A DNA stretch of 50,252 nt from NCBI RefSeq assembly GCF_001544875.2, contig NZ_FCOA02000046.1, positions 1 to 50,252 on the forward strand. Reading direction: 5' to 3'. Both the position numbers and the translations under genes were made by a program. The stretch's first letter is position 1. The number at the start of each line of letters is the position of its first letter. Under the pieces are notes generated by a model that saw only the letters and a program-made list of their open reading frames with translations, had not been told where the DNA came from and ran no database searches. Shown piece after piece: positions 8,788-17,752 of the stretch. The DNA is from Caballeronia hypogeia. GTDB taxonomy: Bacteria > Pseudomonadota > Gammaproteobacteria > Burkholderiales > Burkholderiaceae.

Positions 8788-8820
8788 GCCGCCGGCCGTT
8801 TCGGCGGCGGCTTTTTCTTT
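8788..8820 (+). terminator. Intrinsic terminator after the lipoprotein gene
   Basis: GC-rich stem GCCGCCG / CGGCGGC (8788-8794 and 8802-8808) is followed by GGCTTTTTCTTT. It closes the bktB-lipoprotein transcript before the cystathionine beta-lyase gene. Confidence 0.85.
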
Positions 8821-8838
8821 CCGTTTTGCACCTGAGCC

Positions 8839-10032
8839 ATGACTGATCCCAAGAACCAGGACCGCGACCTGCAAACCCGCATCGTGCAGCCGGAAGATCG
8901 CATCACGCCCGGCTTCGAGTCGTTTTCGGTGCCGGTCGCGCGGGCGTCGACGGTCGTGTTTCCCGATCTCGCGACCATGCGCGCGCTCGTTTGGCACGAC
9001 GATTCCAAATGGCGCTACGGCCTGCACGGGACGCCGACGACCATCGCGCTCGCGCAGCGCCTGGCCGCGATCGAAGGCGGCGAATACGCGCTGTTGCAGC
9101 CGTCCGGGCTCGCGGCGATTTCCAATGTGTACTTCGGTCTGGTGACGGCGGGCGATCACGTGCTCGTGCCGGACAACGCCTACGGGCCGAATCGCGATCA
9201 TGCGGACTGGCTCGCGCACGATTTCGGCATCGAAGTGACGTATTACGATCCGATGACCGGCGCTGGCATCGACGCGCTGATCCAGCCGAACACGAAGCTC
9301 ATCTGGCTCGAAGCGCCCGGCTCGGTGACGATGGAAGTGCAGGACGTGCCGGCGATCGCCGCGGTGGCGCGCGCGCGGGGCATCGTCACGGCCATCGACA
9401 ACACGTTTTCCGCGGGCCTCGCGTTCAAGCCGTTCGACCACGGCGTCGATATTTCCGTGCAGGCGCTGACGAAATATCAGTCCGGCGGCAGCGACATTCT
9501 GATGGGCGCGACCATCACGCGCAGCGAAGAACTGCACAAAAAGCTCAAGCTCGCGCGCATGCGGATGGGCATCGGTGTGTCGGCGGACGACGCGTCGCTC
9601 GTACTGCGCAGCCTGCCGTCGATGAAAACGCGCTACGAGGCGCACGATCGCACCGCGTTCGCACTCGCGCAGTGGCTCAAGGCGCGTCCTGAAGTGGCGG
9701 CGGTGCTTCATCCGGCGCTTGCGGATTGTCCCGGCCACGCGTTCTACGAGCGTGATTTCAAAGGCGGCGCGGGCGGCTTGTTTTCGATCGTGTTCGACGA
9801 GCGCTACAGCGCCGCACAGGTCGATGCGTTCGTGGAAGCGCTGGAACTGTTCTCGATTGGCTGGAGCTGGGGCGGCGCGCACAGTCTCGCGATGCCGTAC
9901 AACATCCGCTCGATGCGCACCGCGTCGCAGTGGCCGCACGAAGGCGTGCTGGTGCGTTTCTATATCGGCCTCGAAGCCGAAGAGGACTTGCGCGCGGACC
10001 TCGAGGCGGCGCTGGTCAAGGCCTTTGCCTGA
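8839..10032 (+). CDS. metC: Cystathionine beta-lyase
   Basis: A 397-residue PLP enzyme of the Cys/Met metabolism (gamma-) family. It cleaves cystathionine to homocysteine, ammonia and pyruvate, the penultimate step of methionine synthesis. The PLP lysine is Lys212 in ALTKYQSGGSDILMG. The motif YGLHGTPTT near residue 57 and the absence of a CGS-type N-terminus fit the alpha-proteobacterial/Burkholderia type of MetC. The related lyase or synthase at 33861-35102 belongs to the same superfamily but has a different active-site context (SLTKTIAGHG). Substrate preference within this superfamily is hard to read, so cystathionine beta-lyase is the best call, not a proof. Confidence 0.88.
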   Translation: MTDPKNQDRDLQTRIVQPEDRITPGFESFSVPVARASTVVFPDLATMRALVWHDDSKWRYGLHGTPTTIALAQRLAAIEGGEYALLQPSGLAAISNVYFGLVTAGDHVLVPDNAYGPNRDHADWLAHDFGIEVTYYDPMTGAGIDALIQPNTKLIWLEAPGSVTMEVQDVPAIAAVARARGIVTAIDNTFSAGLAFKPFDHGVDISVQALTKYQSGGSDILMGATITRSEELHKKLKLARMRMGIGVSADDASLVLRSLPSMKTRYEAHDRTAFALAQWLKARPEVAAVLHPALADCPGHAFYERDFKGGAGGLFSIVFDERYSAAQVDAFVEALELFSIGWSWGGAHSLAMPYNIRSMRTASQWPHEGVLVRFYIGLEAEEDLRADLEAALVKAFA

Positions 10033-10040
10033 CAGTCGAA

Positions 10041-10066
10041 CGGCGCCTCGATGGAGGCGCCGCTTT
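10041..10066. terminator. Hairpin between convergent metC and serB
   Basis: Perfect 9-bp stem CGGCGCCTC / GAGGCGCCG (10041-10049, 10054-10062) with a 4-base loop lies between the two convergent stops. It has only short T/A-runs, so it is a likely but not ideal bidirectional terminator. Confidence 0.65.
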
Positions 10067-10070
10067 CACA

Positions 10071-10910
10071 TCAGAACATCCGCAGCAGACCATCCAGCCC
10101 GACGAAATTGAACGCGACGCTCGCCGATTGCCGCACGACCGGCTTCGCGCGAAACGCCACCGACAACCCCGCTTCGGCCATCATCTTCAGATCGTTGGAA
10201 CCGTCGCCCATGGCGATCGCGCGTTTCGGCTCGATGCCGATCTTCGCGCACGTCTCGACCAGCGTGCGCGCCTTCGCGTCCGCATCCACGATCTCGCCGA
10301 CGACCTTGCCGGTCAGCTTGCCATCGACGATTTCGAGCGTGTTCGCGTACGCGTAATCGAGACCGAGCCGCGCTTTCAGTCGTTCGGTGAAAAACGTGAA
10401 GCCACCCGATACCAGCAGCGTTTTCATGCCCGCCGCGCGCGCGCCTTCGAGCATGCGTTCCGCACCCGGCGAAAGCTGCAGGCGCTCTTCATACACGCGT
10501 TCGAGCGCGCTCGCATCCAGACCTTTCAGCAGCGCGACGCGCCGCGTGAGGCTCTCCTTGAAATCCTTGATCTCGCCGCGCATCGACGCTTCCGTGATCG
10601 CCGCCACTTCGGCCTTCAGCCCGCAGAAATCCGCGATTTCGTCGATGCACTCGATCGTGATGAGCGTCGAGTCCATGTCCATCGCGACGAGGCCGAAATC
10701 GGCCAGCTTCGCACCCGGCTGGACGTACGCGTAATCGAGCGCGTGCGCGCCGCAGTAGGCGTCGATATCGGGGCGCTGGAGCGGGTCGGCGGCGAGCAGG
10801 CGCAGCAGCGTGTCATCGACGCGTTGCGTGTCTTTCGAGCGCGCGAGCGCCGCGAGCGGCCGCGAATGCGAATCGGAGATGGGGCTGGGACTTTGAATGA
10901 CGAGGTTCAT
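10071..10910 (-). CDS. serB: Phosphoserine phosphatase
   Basis: A 279-residue haloacid dehalogenase-fold phosphatase. It removes the phosphate from O-phosphoserine in the last step of serine synthesis. The nucleophile motif is MDMDSTLI with Asp78 and Asp80. The conserved VSGGFTFF and the magnesium-binding MGDGSNDLKMM follow in order. The N-terminal 60-70 residues are the regulatory region seen in betaproteobacterial SerB. I start at MNLVIQS (10910), which fits the family; an in-frame ATG at 10946 would add twelve residues. Neither has a strong ribosome site. It converges with metC. Confidence 0.94.
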   Translation of the reverse strand: MNLVIQSPSPISDSHSRPLAALARSKDTQRVDDTLLRLLAADPLQRPDIDAYCGAHALDYAYVQPGAKLADFGLVAMDMDSTLITIECIDEIADFCGLKAEVAAITEASMRGEIKDFKESLTRRVALLKGLDASALERVYEERLQLSPGAERMLEGARAAGMKTLLVSGGFTFFTERLKARLGLDYAYANTLEIVDGKLTGKVVGEIVDADAKARTLVETCAKIGIEPKRAIAMGDGSNDLKMMAEAGLSVAFRAKPVVRQSASVAFNFVGLDGLLRMF

Positions 10911-10974
10911 CGGAGGCGGAAATGCGTGAAGGCGGGAAACCGCCATTGTAAAGAACGTTCAATGTAAAGAATCG

Positions 10975-11931
10975 CTAGCGCTGCACGCGCGCCGGATCGA
11001 CATCCCAGTAAGGCGGCTCGCCGAACCGCGCCGCCAAGAACTCGATGAACGCGAGCGTCTTCGGCGGCACGAACGCGCGGCTCGGATAGACCGCCCAGAT
11101 CGCGACGGTCTGGGCGAGCGGGTAATCGTCGAGCACGGTGACGAGCTCGCCGCTCGCGATCAGCGGCGCGACGCTCCACATCGACTTCAGGCCGATGCCG
11201 ATGCCCGCCGCAAGCGCGTCGCGGATCACTTCGCCGTTGTCGGTCACGAGCCGGCCGGAGACGCGCACGTCGATCACGCCGGTCGGCGTCACGAAGCTCC
11301 AGTCGCGCTGATCGGCGAGGATCACGCACTCGTGCTGCGCGAGATCGGCCGGATGGCGCGGCGTGCCGTGCGCGGCCAGATACGCGGGCGACGCGCACAG
11401 CACGCGGCGATTGCTCGCGAGCTTCCTTGCGATGAGCGTCGAGTCCTTCAGCGCGCCGATGCGGATCGCGAGGTCGATGCCTTCGTCGACGAGATCGACG
11501 ATCTGATCGGTCATGCGCAGATCGACGGTCACGCCCGGATACTCGCGTAAAAACGTCGGAATCAGCGGCGAAATGTGCTGCCGGCCGAGCGACGAGGGCA
11601 TGGTCACGCGCAGTCGCCCGTGCGGATGCTCGCGCGCGCGTCCGACCGAGGCGCGCGCGGCTTCGGCGGCGTCGAGCAGTTCGCGCGCGTGCGCCGCGAA
11701 AATCTCGCCTTCCTGCGTGACGGAAACGCGCCGCGTCGTGCGATGCAGCAAGCGCGCGCCGAGCATGCGCTCCAGCGCGGCGATGCGCGCGCTCGCCACC
11801 GCCGGCGACAGGCCGAACTCGCGCGCCGCCGACGACAGATTCGCGAGCGCCGCCGCGCGCACGAACAGGCCGACATCGAGCAGATCGAGCCGCTCGCGCG
11901 GGGCGTCGCTCGCCGAAGGATCGGTTGCCAT
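10975..11931 (-). CDS. LysR-family transcriptional regulator
   Basis: A 318-residue LTTR. The winged helix-turn-helix is at about residues 14-75 (ALANLSSAAREFGLSPAVASARIAALERMLGARLLHRTTR), followed by the two-lobed effector domain. The sequence is of the CrgA/DmlR-like group common in Burkholderia. It is divergent from the quinone reductase-like gene that starts 100 bases away, so that gene is the likely target. The effector is unknown. Confidence 0.93.
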   Translation of the reverse strand: MATDPSASDAPRERLDLLDVGLFVRAAALANLSSAAREFGLSPAVASARIAALERMLGARLLHRTTRRVSVTQEGEIFAAHARELLDAAEAARASVGRAREHPHGRLRVTMPSSLGRQHISPLIPTFLREYPGVTVDLRMTDQIVDLVDEGIDLAIRIGALKDSTLIARKLASNRRVLCASPAYLAAHGTPRHPADLAQHECVILADQRDWSFVTPTGVIDVRVSGRLVTDNGEVIRDALAAGIGIGLKSMWSVAPLIASGELVTVLDDYPLAQTVAIWAVYPSRAFVPPKTLAFIEFLAARFGEPPYWDVDPARVQR

Positions 11932-12031
11932 TCGATGGATTTTCCGAAAAATGTTTCAGCGATTATGGCGGTTTTCGAGAGAGCGAAGGCGTTCTAAGAT
12001 CGAAGCCAGTCCACTCACCACGGAGCAGAAA

Positions 12032-13048
12032 ATGAAAGCCATCGGTCTGACGCGCTACCTTCCCATCTCCAATCCCGAATCCCTCGTCGATATCGAACTC
12101 GACAAGCCGACGCCCGCCGGCCGCGACCTGCTCGTGAAGATCGAGGCGATCGCCGTCAACCCCGTCGACACGAAAGTGCGCGCGCCGAAGGACAAGATCG
12201 AGGCGACGCCGCGCGTGCTCGGCTGGGACGCGGCGGGCGTCGTCGAGGCGGTGGGTTCCGAGGTGACGCTCTTCAAGGTCGGCGACCCGGTCTATTACGC
12301 GGGCGACATCACGCGGCAGGGCGCGAATAGCGAATTCCACCTGATCGACGAGCGCATCGTCGGCGCGAAGCCGAAGTCGCTCGATTTCACCTGTGCCGCG
12401 GCGCTGCCGCTCACGACCATCACCGCGTGGGAGGCGCTGTTCGACCGCCTGCGCGTGTCGGCGGAAGGCAAGGACGCGGGCAAGTCGGTGCTGATCATCG
12501 GCGGGGCGGGCGGCGTCGGCTCGATCGGCATTCAGCTCGCCAAGCGCGTCGCGAAGCTCCAGGTGATCGCCACCGCGTCGCGGCCGGAATCGGCCAAATG
12601 GGTGGAGGACCTCGGCGCGGATCACATCGTCGATCACTTCGGGGACATTCCGGAGCAGATGAAGGCGATCGGCTTCCCGCAAGTCGATTACGTGCTGATC
12701 TTCAACGACACCGACAAGCACTTCCCGGCCGCCGCCGAAGTCATCAAGCCGCAAGGCGGCATTGCGACGATCGTCGAGAACGCGAAGCCGGTCGCCGTCG
12801 AATTACTGAAATCGAAGAGCGCGGCGTTTCACTGGGAGTTCATGTTCACGCGCGCGATGTTCAAGACGCCCGACATGATCGAGCAGCACAAGCTGCTGTC
12901 CGAAGTGGCGCGGCTGATCGACGCAGGCACGCTGCGCACGACCATCGGCCGGGATCTCGGCAAGATCAATGCGGCGAATCTGCGCGAGGCGCATCGGCTG
13001 CTGGAAGAAGGGCGTACGGTCGGCAAGCTGGTGCTGACCGGCTTCTGA
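12032..13048 (+). CDS. NADPH:quinone reductase-like, medium-chain dehydrogenase (zinc-type ADH-like family)
   Basis: A 338-residue medium-chain dehydrogenase/reductase. The GroES-like N-domain begins MKAIGLTRYLPISNPESLV. The NADPH-binding loop IIGGAGGVGSIGIQLAK lies near residue 155. The usual catalytic and structural zinc cysteines of true alcohol dehydrogenases are missing, so it is best seen as a quinone/enal reductase. Family members reduce quinones or alpha,beta-unsaturated carbonyls with NADPH. The ATG follows GGAGCAGAAA, a good ribosome site; the frame stays open upstream but overlaps the divergent regulator. Regulation by the adjacent LysR protein is likely. Confidence 0.88.
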   Translation: MKAIGLTRYLPISNPESLVDIELDKPTPAGRDLLVKIEAIAVNPVDTKVRAPKDKIEATPRVLGWDAAGVVEAVGSEVTLFKVGDPVYYAGDITRQGANSEFHLIDERIVGAKPKSLDFTCAAALPLTTITAWEALFDRLRVSAEGKDAGKSVLIIGGAGGVGSIGIQLAKRVAKLQVIATASRPESAKWVEDLGADHIVDHFGDIPEQMKAIGFPQVDYVLIFNDTDKHFPAAAEVIKPQGGIATIVENAKPVAVELLKSKSAAFHWEFMFTRAMFKTPDMIEQHKLLSEVARLIDAGTLRTTIGRDLGKINAANLREAHRLLEEGRTVGKLVLTGF

Positions 13049-13215
13049 GCGCGCCTTGACGAACGTCATCCGCTTTGCCGCGCGCCGGGTTTTCCACTAG
13101 CATGACTCTGCGGGCGGGGCGCTAGACTGGCCTCCGGCCTATGGGTTTCAACCCGCAATCCGGCGCGCTTTTCCGGCGCCGGACTTTCCCAAGCGCTTGA
13201 TACGGAGGTGGCGGC

Positions 13216-13764
13216 ATGAATCGTCGTTTGATCGTTCGTCGCATCGTTTCCGTCGCCGCGTTAGCAATCGCCGCGACCGCGCACGCGACCCCAGGCATCA
13301 AGGTTCTCTCCGAAGCGCCCAATGACGGCCCCATCAAATACACGGTGAAGATGGCGTCGAAGAGCTTCGGCAACGAACAGGAAACGCGCACCATCCGCTC
13401 CGGCCAGACCGACGACTTCACCTGGCAGGGTAGCGCACCCAACGGCGCGCAGGCCGTGCCGGACGCTTGCCCGGGAGCGGCGTCGGTGCCGAAGAGCGCG
13501 GACGGCGCGGCGGTGCGGCAGGTGCAGATCCGATTCGCGCCGGTCGTCGGCGACAACGGCACGGCCAACGTGCAGATCAGCTTCCGCGCGTATGCGCCGA
13601 AGGGCACGAGCAAAGTGTCCGTGGGCGGCAAGAGCCTGCAATGTCCGGTCGATAACCGCGTCAGTCAGATCGTCCGTTTCTCGATGCCGACCTCGACCGG
13701 CTCGAAGAAAACCGTCACGCTCGATGACGGCACGCAATTGACCGTCACCGCCAGCCGCAAATAA
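13216..13764 (+). CDS. Exported protein of unknown function
   Basis: A 182-residue protein with a Sec signal peptide (MNRRLIVRRIVSVAALAIAA, cleavage likely after AHA at 23). The mature chain is rich in Thr, Lys and Val in alternating patterns, suggesting a beta-sandwich, and has two cysteines (in DACPG and LQCPV) that could form a disulfide in the periplasm. I do not recognise the family with confidence. GGAGGTGG just before the ATG is a strong ribosome site. An intrinsic terminator follows, so it is a single-gene unit. Confidence 0.85.
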   Translation: MNRRLIVRRIVSVAALAIAATAHATPGIKVLSEAPNDGPIKYTVKMASKSFGNEQETRTIRSGQTDDFTWQGSAPNGAQAVPDACPGAASVPKSADGAAVRQVQIRFAPVVGDNGTANVQISFRAYAPKGTSKVSVGGKSLQCPVDNRVSQIVRFSMPTSTGSKKTVTLDDGTQLTVTASRK

Positions 13765-13779
13765 ACAGAGCTGCTCGAG

Positions 13780-13810
13780 AACGCGCCAGGTAACATCGGC
13801 GCGTTTCTTC
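13780..13810 (+). terminator. Intrinsic terminator after the exported protein gene
   Basis: 8-bp stem AACGCGCC / GGCGCGTT (13780-13787, 13798-13805) followed by TCTTC. The T-run is short. Confidence 0.7.
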
Positions 13811-14101
13811 GATCATTGGTGCGCAACTAACGGTCTATTTTTAAACCATCCACGCGCCAAACACCCATTTCTCTGGCAGGTGAAGATCAGTAAAGCTTAC
13901 AGATCGATGCCATCGCCAGGCCGATAAGCCGGCACCCGCGTCCAGACGCAGCGCGCATCGATTGCTCGGGCGATTCTTGGCACGCTTCGTGCGATTCCTG
14001 TCCGTGTCGCGCTGAATTCGCGCGCAGGACGCGCTTCGAGGCTCGCCACGAGCGAATTCAAAGCGCTTTCATCGACTCGATCCGACAGCCAAGGTGCCGC
14101 G
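13811..14101 (+). other. Non-coding region upstream of ku
   Basis: No gene is supported here. The left part (13811-13900) is AT-richer. The right part contains the sigma-54-like element listed separately. The 71-codon minus-strand frame (13897-14112) overlaps the ku start and has no support. Confidence 0.5.
13977..13992 (+). promoter_or_regulatory. Sigma-54 (RpoN)-type promoter candidate upstream of ku
   Basis: TTGGCACG-CTTC-GTGC matches the consensus TTGGCACG-N4-TTGC at all positions but one. The invariant GG and GC dinucleotides are present with exactly ten bases between them. It points toward ku, whose ATG is 110 bases downstream. Enhancer sites for an activator were not recognised. The function is inference from motif and position. 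Confidence 0.5.
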
Positions 14102-15004
14102 ATGCCGCACATGATCTGGAAGGGCGCGATCAGCTTCGGGCTGGTTCACGTGCCCGTGCAACTCTATCCCGCGACGCAGTCGGAGAAGGTCGGCTTCAAC
14201 CTGCTCGACAAGCGCTCGATGGACCCCATCGGCTACAAGCAGATCAACAAGAACACGGGCAAGGAAGTCACGCGCGACAACATCGTGCGCGGCTTCGAGT
14301 ACGAGAAGGGCAAGTATGTCGTCATGACCGACGCCGAGATTCGCGCGGCCAATCCGGAATCGACGCAGACGGTCGATATTCTGGCCTTCGTGGATGCGCC
14401 CGAAATCTCCTTTCTCTCGCTCGATACGCCTTACTATCTCGCGCCCGATCGCAAGGGCGAAAAGGTCTATGCGCTGCTGCGCGATGCGTTGAAAGATACC
14501 GGCAAGGTAGGCATTGCGAGCGTCGTGCTGCACAACAAGCAGCATCTGGCCGCGCTGATTCCGGTTGGTCCGGCGCTCGCGCTCAACACCTTGCGCTGGG
14601 GCGATGAAGTGCGCAACTTCGACGAGTTCAAATTCCCCGACGAGAACACGAAGAAGGCCGGCGTCACGCCGAAGGAACTGGAGATGGCGAAGCGGCTCAT
14701 CGACGACATGAGCGACACGTGGGACCCGACCAGGTATCACGACACCTTCAAGGACGACATCATGGCGCTCGTCGACAAAAAGGTGAAGGAAGGCAAGGTC
14801 GCCGAAGTGATGAAGGTCGACGAAAGCGGCGAGCACAAGGCTTCGGCCGACATCCTCGATTTGTCGGAACTGCTCAAGCGCAGTCTGAAGAAGGGCGGCG
14901 CCGCGCCGGCCAAACGCAGCAAGGCGGCGCAATCCGCGAGCGGAAACTCCGGCGAGGAAGCCGCCCGCCCTGCGCGCAAGACCACGCGTCGCAAGCGCGC
15001 GTAG
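14102..15004 (+). CDS. ku: Ku protein, non-homologous end joining
   Basis: A 300-residue bacterial Ku. The N-terminus MPHMIWKGAISFGLVHVPVQLYPAT is the family hallmark, and the ring-forming Ku core extends to about residue 255. The Lys/Arg/Ala-rich tail (KRSKAAQ...RKTTRRKRA) is the usual basic C-terminal extension. Bacterial Ku binds double-strand DNA ends as a homodimer and recruits LigD. ligD begins 26 bases downstream on the same strand, so they form an operon. A sigma-54-like site is upstream. Confidence 0.97.
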   Translation: MPHMIWKGAISFGLVHVPVQLYPATQSEKVGFNLLDKRSMDPIGYKQINKNTGKEVTRDNIVRGFEYEKGKYVVMTDAEIRAANPESTQTVDILAFVDAPEISFLSLDTPYYLAPDRKGEKVYALLRDALKDTGKVGIASVVLHNKQHLAALIPVGPALALNTLRWGDEVRNFDEFKFPDENTKKAGVTPKELEMAKRLIDDMSDTWDPTRYHDTFKDDIMALVDKKVKEGKVAEVMKVDESGEHKASADILDLSELLKRSLKKGGAAPAKRSKAAQSASGNSGEEAARPARKTTRRKRA

Positions 15005-15030
15005 GCACGTGACCCTGGAAGCACACCACG

Positions 15031-17730
15031 ATGGCTCGGAAACTCGAAACCTATCAAAAGATGCGGCGCTTCGACAAAACGCCGGAACCTTCCGGTGCGC
15101 CGAAGCGCGCAGCGCGCGCGAAAAAAAACGCGCAGCACGCGTTGTCCTTCGTGATTCAGGAGCATGACGCGCGTCGCCTGCATTACGACTTCCGTCTCGA
15201 ACTCGACGGCGCGCTCAAGTCCTGGGCGGTGCCGAAGGGGCCGAGCCTCGATCCGTCGGTGAAGCGGCTCGCCGTGCATGTCGAGGATCATCCGCTCGAC
15301 TATGGTTCGTTCGAAGGCGAGATTCCCGAGGGCAACTACGGCGCGGGCAGCGTCATCGTGTGGGATCGCGGGACGTGGGCGCCGCAGTCGGGAACCGTGG
15401 AGGAGGCGCAGCGCGAGTACGAAAAGGGCAAGCTCAAGTTCACGCTCGATGGCGAAAAGCTGCACGGCGGCTGGACGCTCGTGAAGAGTCACATGCGCGG
15501 CAGCGGCGACAAGGAGCAGTGGCTGCTCATCAAGGAGCGCGACGACGAAGCGCGTCCCGAAGCCGAATACGACGTCCTGCTGAAAAAGCCGGGCAGCGTG
15601 ATGTCGGATTCGCTCGGCGCGCGGGCCAAGGACGGCACGGTGCGCGAACGCGGCGAGCGCAAGACGACGCCGAAGAAAGCCACGTCGCGCAAGACGGCGG
15701 CGAAGCAGGCGGACGGCCACGCGCATCCGGATATCGTCGCGAATCGCAGCGCCGAATCGTTGCGCGCGCTGTCGCACGATCCGGCGATCGAAGGCGCGAC
15801 GAAGGCGAAGCTGCCCGCGACCTTCAAGCCGCAACTCGCGACGCTCGTCGACGTCGCGCCGCCAGGAGACGATTGGGCATACGAAATAAAATTCGATGGC
15901 TATCGCGTGCTCGCACGCATCGAGACGGTCGGCGCCAAGCACCGGATCTCGATCTGGACGCGCAACGGCAACGACTGGACCGCAAAATTCGAGAAACAGG
16001 TGAAGGCACTCGACAAGCTCGACATAGAAGACGCGTGGCTGGACGGCGAAGCGGTCGTGCTCGATGAACGCGGGCTGCCGGATTTTCAGGCGCTGCAAAA
16101 TGCTTTCGACGTGGGCCGTGCGCAAGACATCGTCGTTTATTTTTTCGACGTGCCCTATCTGAACGGCTATGACCTGCGCCACGTGCCGCTCGTGCAGCGC
16201 CGCGCGATTTTGAAGGCGCTGATCGAGCCAATCGACGATCCCGTGCTGCGCTATTCGCAGGACTTCGCCTTTCACGCCGACGAGCTGCTCAAGAGCGCCT
16301 GCGACATGGCGCTCGAAGGGATCATCGGCAAGCGTATCGACAGCACGTACGTGTCGGGGCGCAGCAACTCGTGGATCAAGCTCAAGTGCCGTCGCAGGCA
16401 GGAGTTCGTGATCGGCGGCTACTCCGAACCCTCGGGCAGCCGCGGACAGTTCGGCGCGCTGCTGCTCGGCGTGTATGACAGCCACGGCAAGCTGCAATAT
16501 GCGGGGCGCGTGGGCACAGGTTTCGATCAGGCGATGCTCCTAGTGGTGAAAAAGGAACTCGACCGCCGCGAAACGAAGACCATGCCCTTCGCGAGCGAGC
16601 CGCAGGAACGCAGCCGTACGCCCGTGCATTGGGTGAAGCCCGAACTCGTGGCCGAGTGCAATTTCGCGGAATGGACCAAGGAGCGCATCGTGCGACAAGC
16701 ATCGTTCGTCAGTCTGCGTGACGACAAACCCGCGCGGCAGATCGTCAGGGAAGAGCCGGTGTCGGCGAAGAAGGTTGCTGCCAAAACCGCCGCAAGGAAA
16801 GCCACCAACGCGAAATCCAAAGCTGTTTCAACCGAAATCGAAGGCGTGAAGATCAGCCATCCGGAGCGCGTGATCGACAAATCCACGGGACTGCGCAAGA
16901 TCGATGTCGTCGAATACTACGCGTCGGTCGCCGAATGGATGTTGCCGCATTTGCAGGACCGTCCCGTGTCGCTCGTGCGCGCGCCGGAAGACATCGGCGG
17001 CGAGCTGTTCTTCCAGAAGCACAGCGCGAAGCTCGCGATCCCGCACATCACGCAACATCCCGATATCGATCCGGGACATCCGCCGCTGCTCACGATCGAG
17101 TCGGCGCAAGCGCTCGTCGGCACCGCGCAGATGGGCACGATCGAGCTGCACACGTGGAACGCGCTTGCATCGAACATCGAAAAGCCGGATCGCATGGTGT
17201 TCGATCTCGACCCCGGCGAAGGCGTCGGCTGGGAACGCATGGTCGAGGCGGCGAAGCTAACGCGCGAGCTGCTCGACGAACTCGGCCTTGTTTCGTTCTG
17301 CAAGACGAGTGGCGGAAAAGGCTTCCATGTGATCGTGCCGCTGGTGAAGCAGGCAGGCTGGGACGAGATGAAGGACTTCTCGCAAGCCGTCGCGCAGCAC
17401 ATGGCGAGCACGCTGCCCAAGCTCTTCTCCTCGAAGATGGGCATGCAGAATCGCAAGGGCAAGATCTTCATCGACTATCTGCGCAACAACCGTGGCTCGA
17501 GCACGGTCGCGGCATTTTCGTTGCGCGCGCGGCCGGGACTCGGCGCATCGGTGACCCTGTCTTGGGACGAACTCGATGACGTGCAGAGCGGCGATCAATG
17601 GAACATCGGCAACGTGCGCGAGCGGCTCGACGCGCTGAAGACCGATCCGTGGGCAGGCTACGACAAGGCGCGCAAGCGTCTCACGGCGGCCATGAAAAAG
17701 CGTCTGGGTATGAATGGCGCCAGCAAGTGA
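15031..17730 (+). CDS. ligD: Multifunctional DNA ligase D (phosphoesterase-ligase-polymerase)
   Basis: An 899-residue LigD with three catalytic modules in the order known from Pseudomonas and Burkholderia. Residues about 1-190 are the 3'-phosphoesterase (HDARRLHYDFRLE, HPLDYGSFEG). Residues about 260-560 are the ATP-dependent ligase with EIKFDGYR, whose Lys287 takes the AMP. Residues about 605-895 are the primase-polymerase domain (PVSLVRAP, FDLDPGEG with the catalytic aspartates). Basic, Ala/Lys-rich linkers separate the modules. It trims 3' ends, fills gaps and seals breaks together with Ku. A small disordered protein gene follows 22 bases after the stop. Confidence 0.97.
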   Translation: MARKLETYQKMRRFDKTPEPSGAPKRAARAKKNAQHALSFVIQEHDARRLHYDFRLELDGALKSWAVPKGPSLDPSVKRLAVHVEDHPLDYGSFEGEIPEGNYGAGSVIVWDRGTWAPQSGTVEEAQREYEKGKLKFTLDGEKLHGGWTLVKSHMRGSGDKEQWLLIKERDDEARPEAEYDVLLKKPGSVMSDSLGARAKDGTVRERGERKTTPKKATSRKTAAKQADGHAHPDIVANRSAESLRALSHDPAIEGATKAKLPATFKPQLATLVDVAPPGDDWAYEIKFDGYRVLARIETVGAKHRISIWTRNGNDWTAKFEKQVKALDKLDIEDAWLDGEAVVLDERGLPDFQALQNAFDVGRAQDIVVYFFDVPYLNGYDLRHVPLVQRRAILKALIEPIDDPVLRYSQDFAFHADELLKSACDMALEGIIGKRIDSTYVSGRSNSWIKLKCRRRQEFVIGGYSEPSGSRGQFGALLLGVYDSHGKLQYAGRVGTGFDQAMLLVVKKELDRRETKTMPFASEPQERSRTPVHWVKPELVAECNFAEWTKERIVRQASFVSLRDDKPARQIVREEPVSAKKVAAKTAARKATNAKSKAVSTEIEGVKISHPERVIDKSTGLRKIDVVEYYASVAEWMLPHLQDRPVSLVRAPEDIGGELFFQKHSAKLAIPHITQHPDIDPGHPPLLTIESAQALVGTAQMGTIELHTWNALASNIEKPDRMVFDLDPGEGVGWERMVEAAKLTRELLDELGLVSFCKTSGGKGFHVIVPLVKQAGWDEMKDFSQAVAQHMASTLPKLFSSKMGMQNRKGKIFIDYLRNNRGSSTVAAFSLRARPGLGASVTLSWDELDDVQSGDQWNIGNVRERLDALKTDPWAGYDKARKRLTAAMKKRLGMNGASK

Positions 17731-17752
17731 CGATGCATACAGGGAGACGATG

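Noticed and set aside
8023..9939. 638-codon open frame on the minus strand
   Set aside because: It is the complement of the bktB end, the lipoprotein gene and metC, which have intact motifs; it is Arg/His-rich without domain character.
14737..16497. 586-codon open frame on the minus strand
   Set aside because: It is antisense to ku and ligD, both certain genes.
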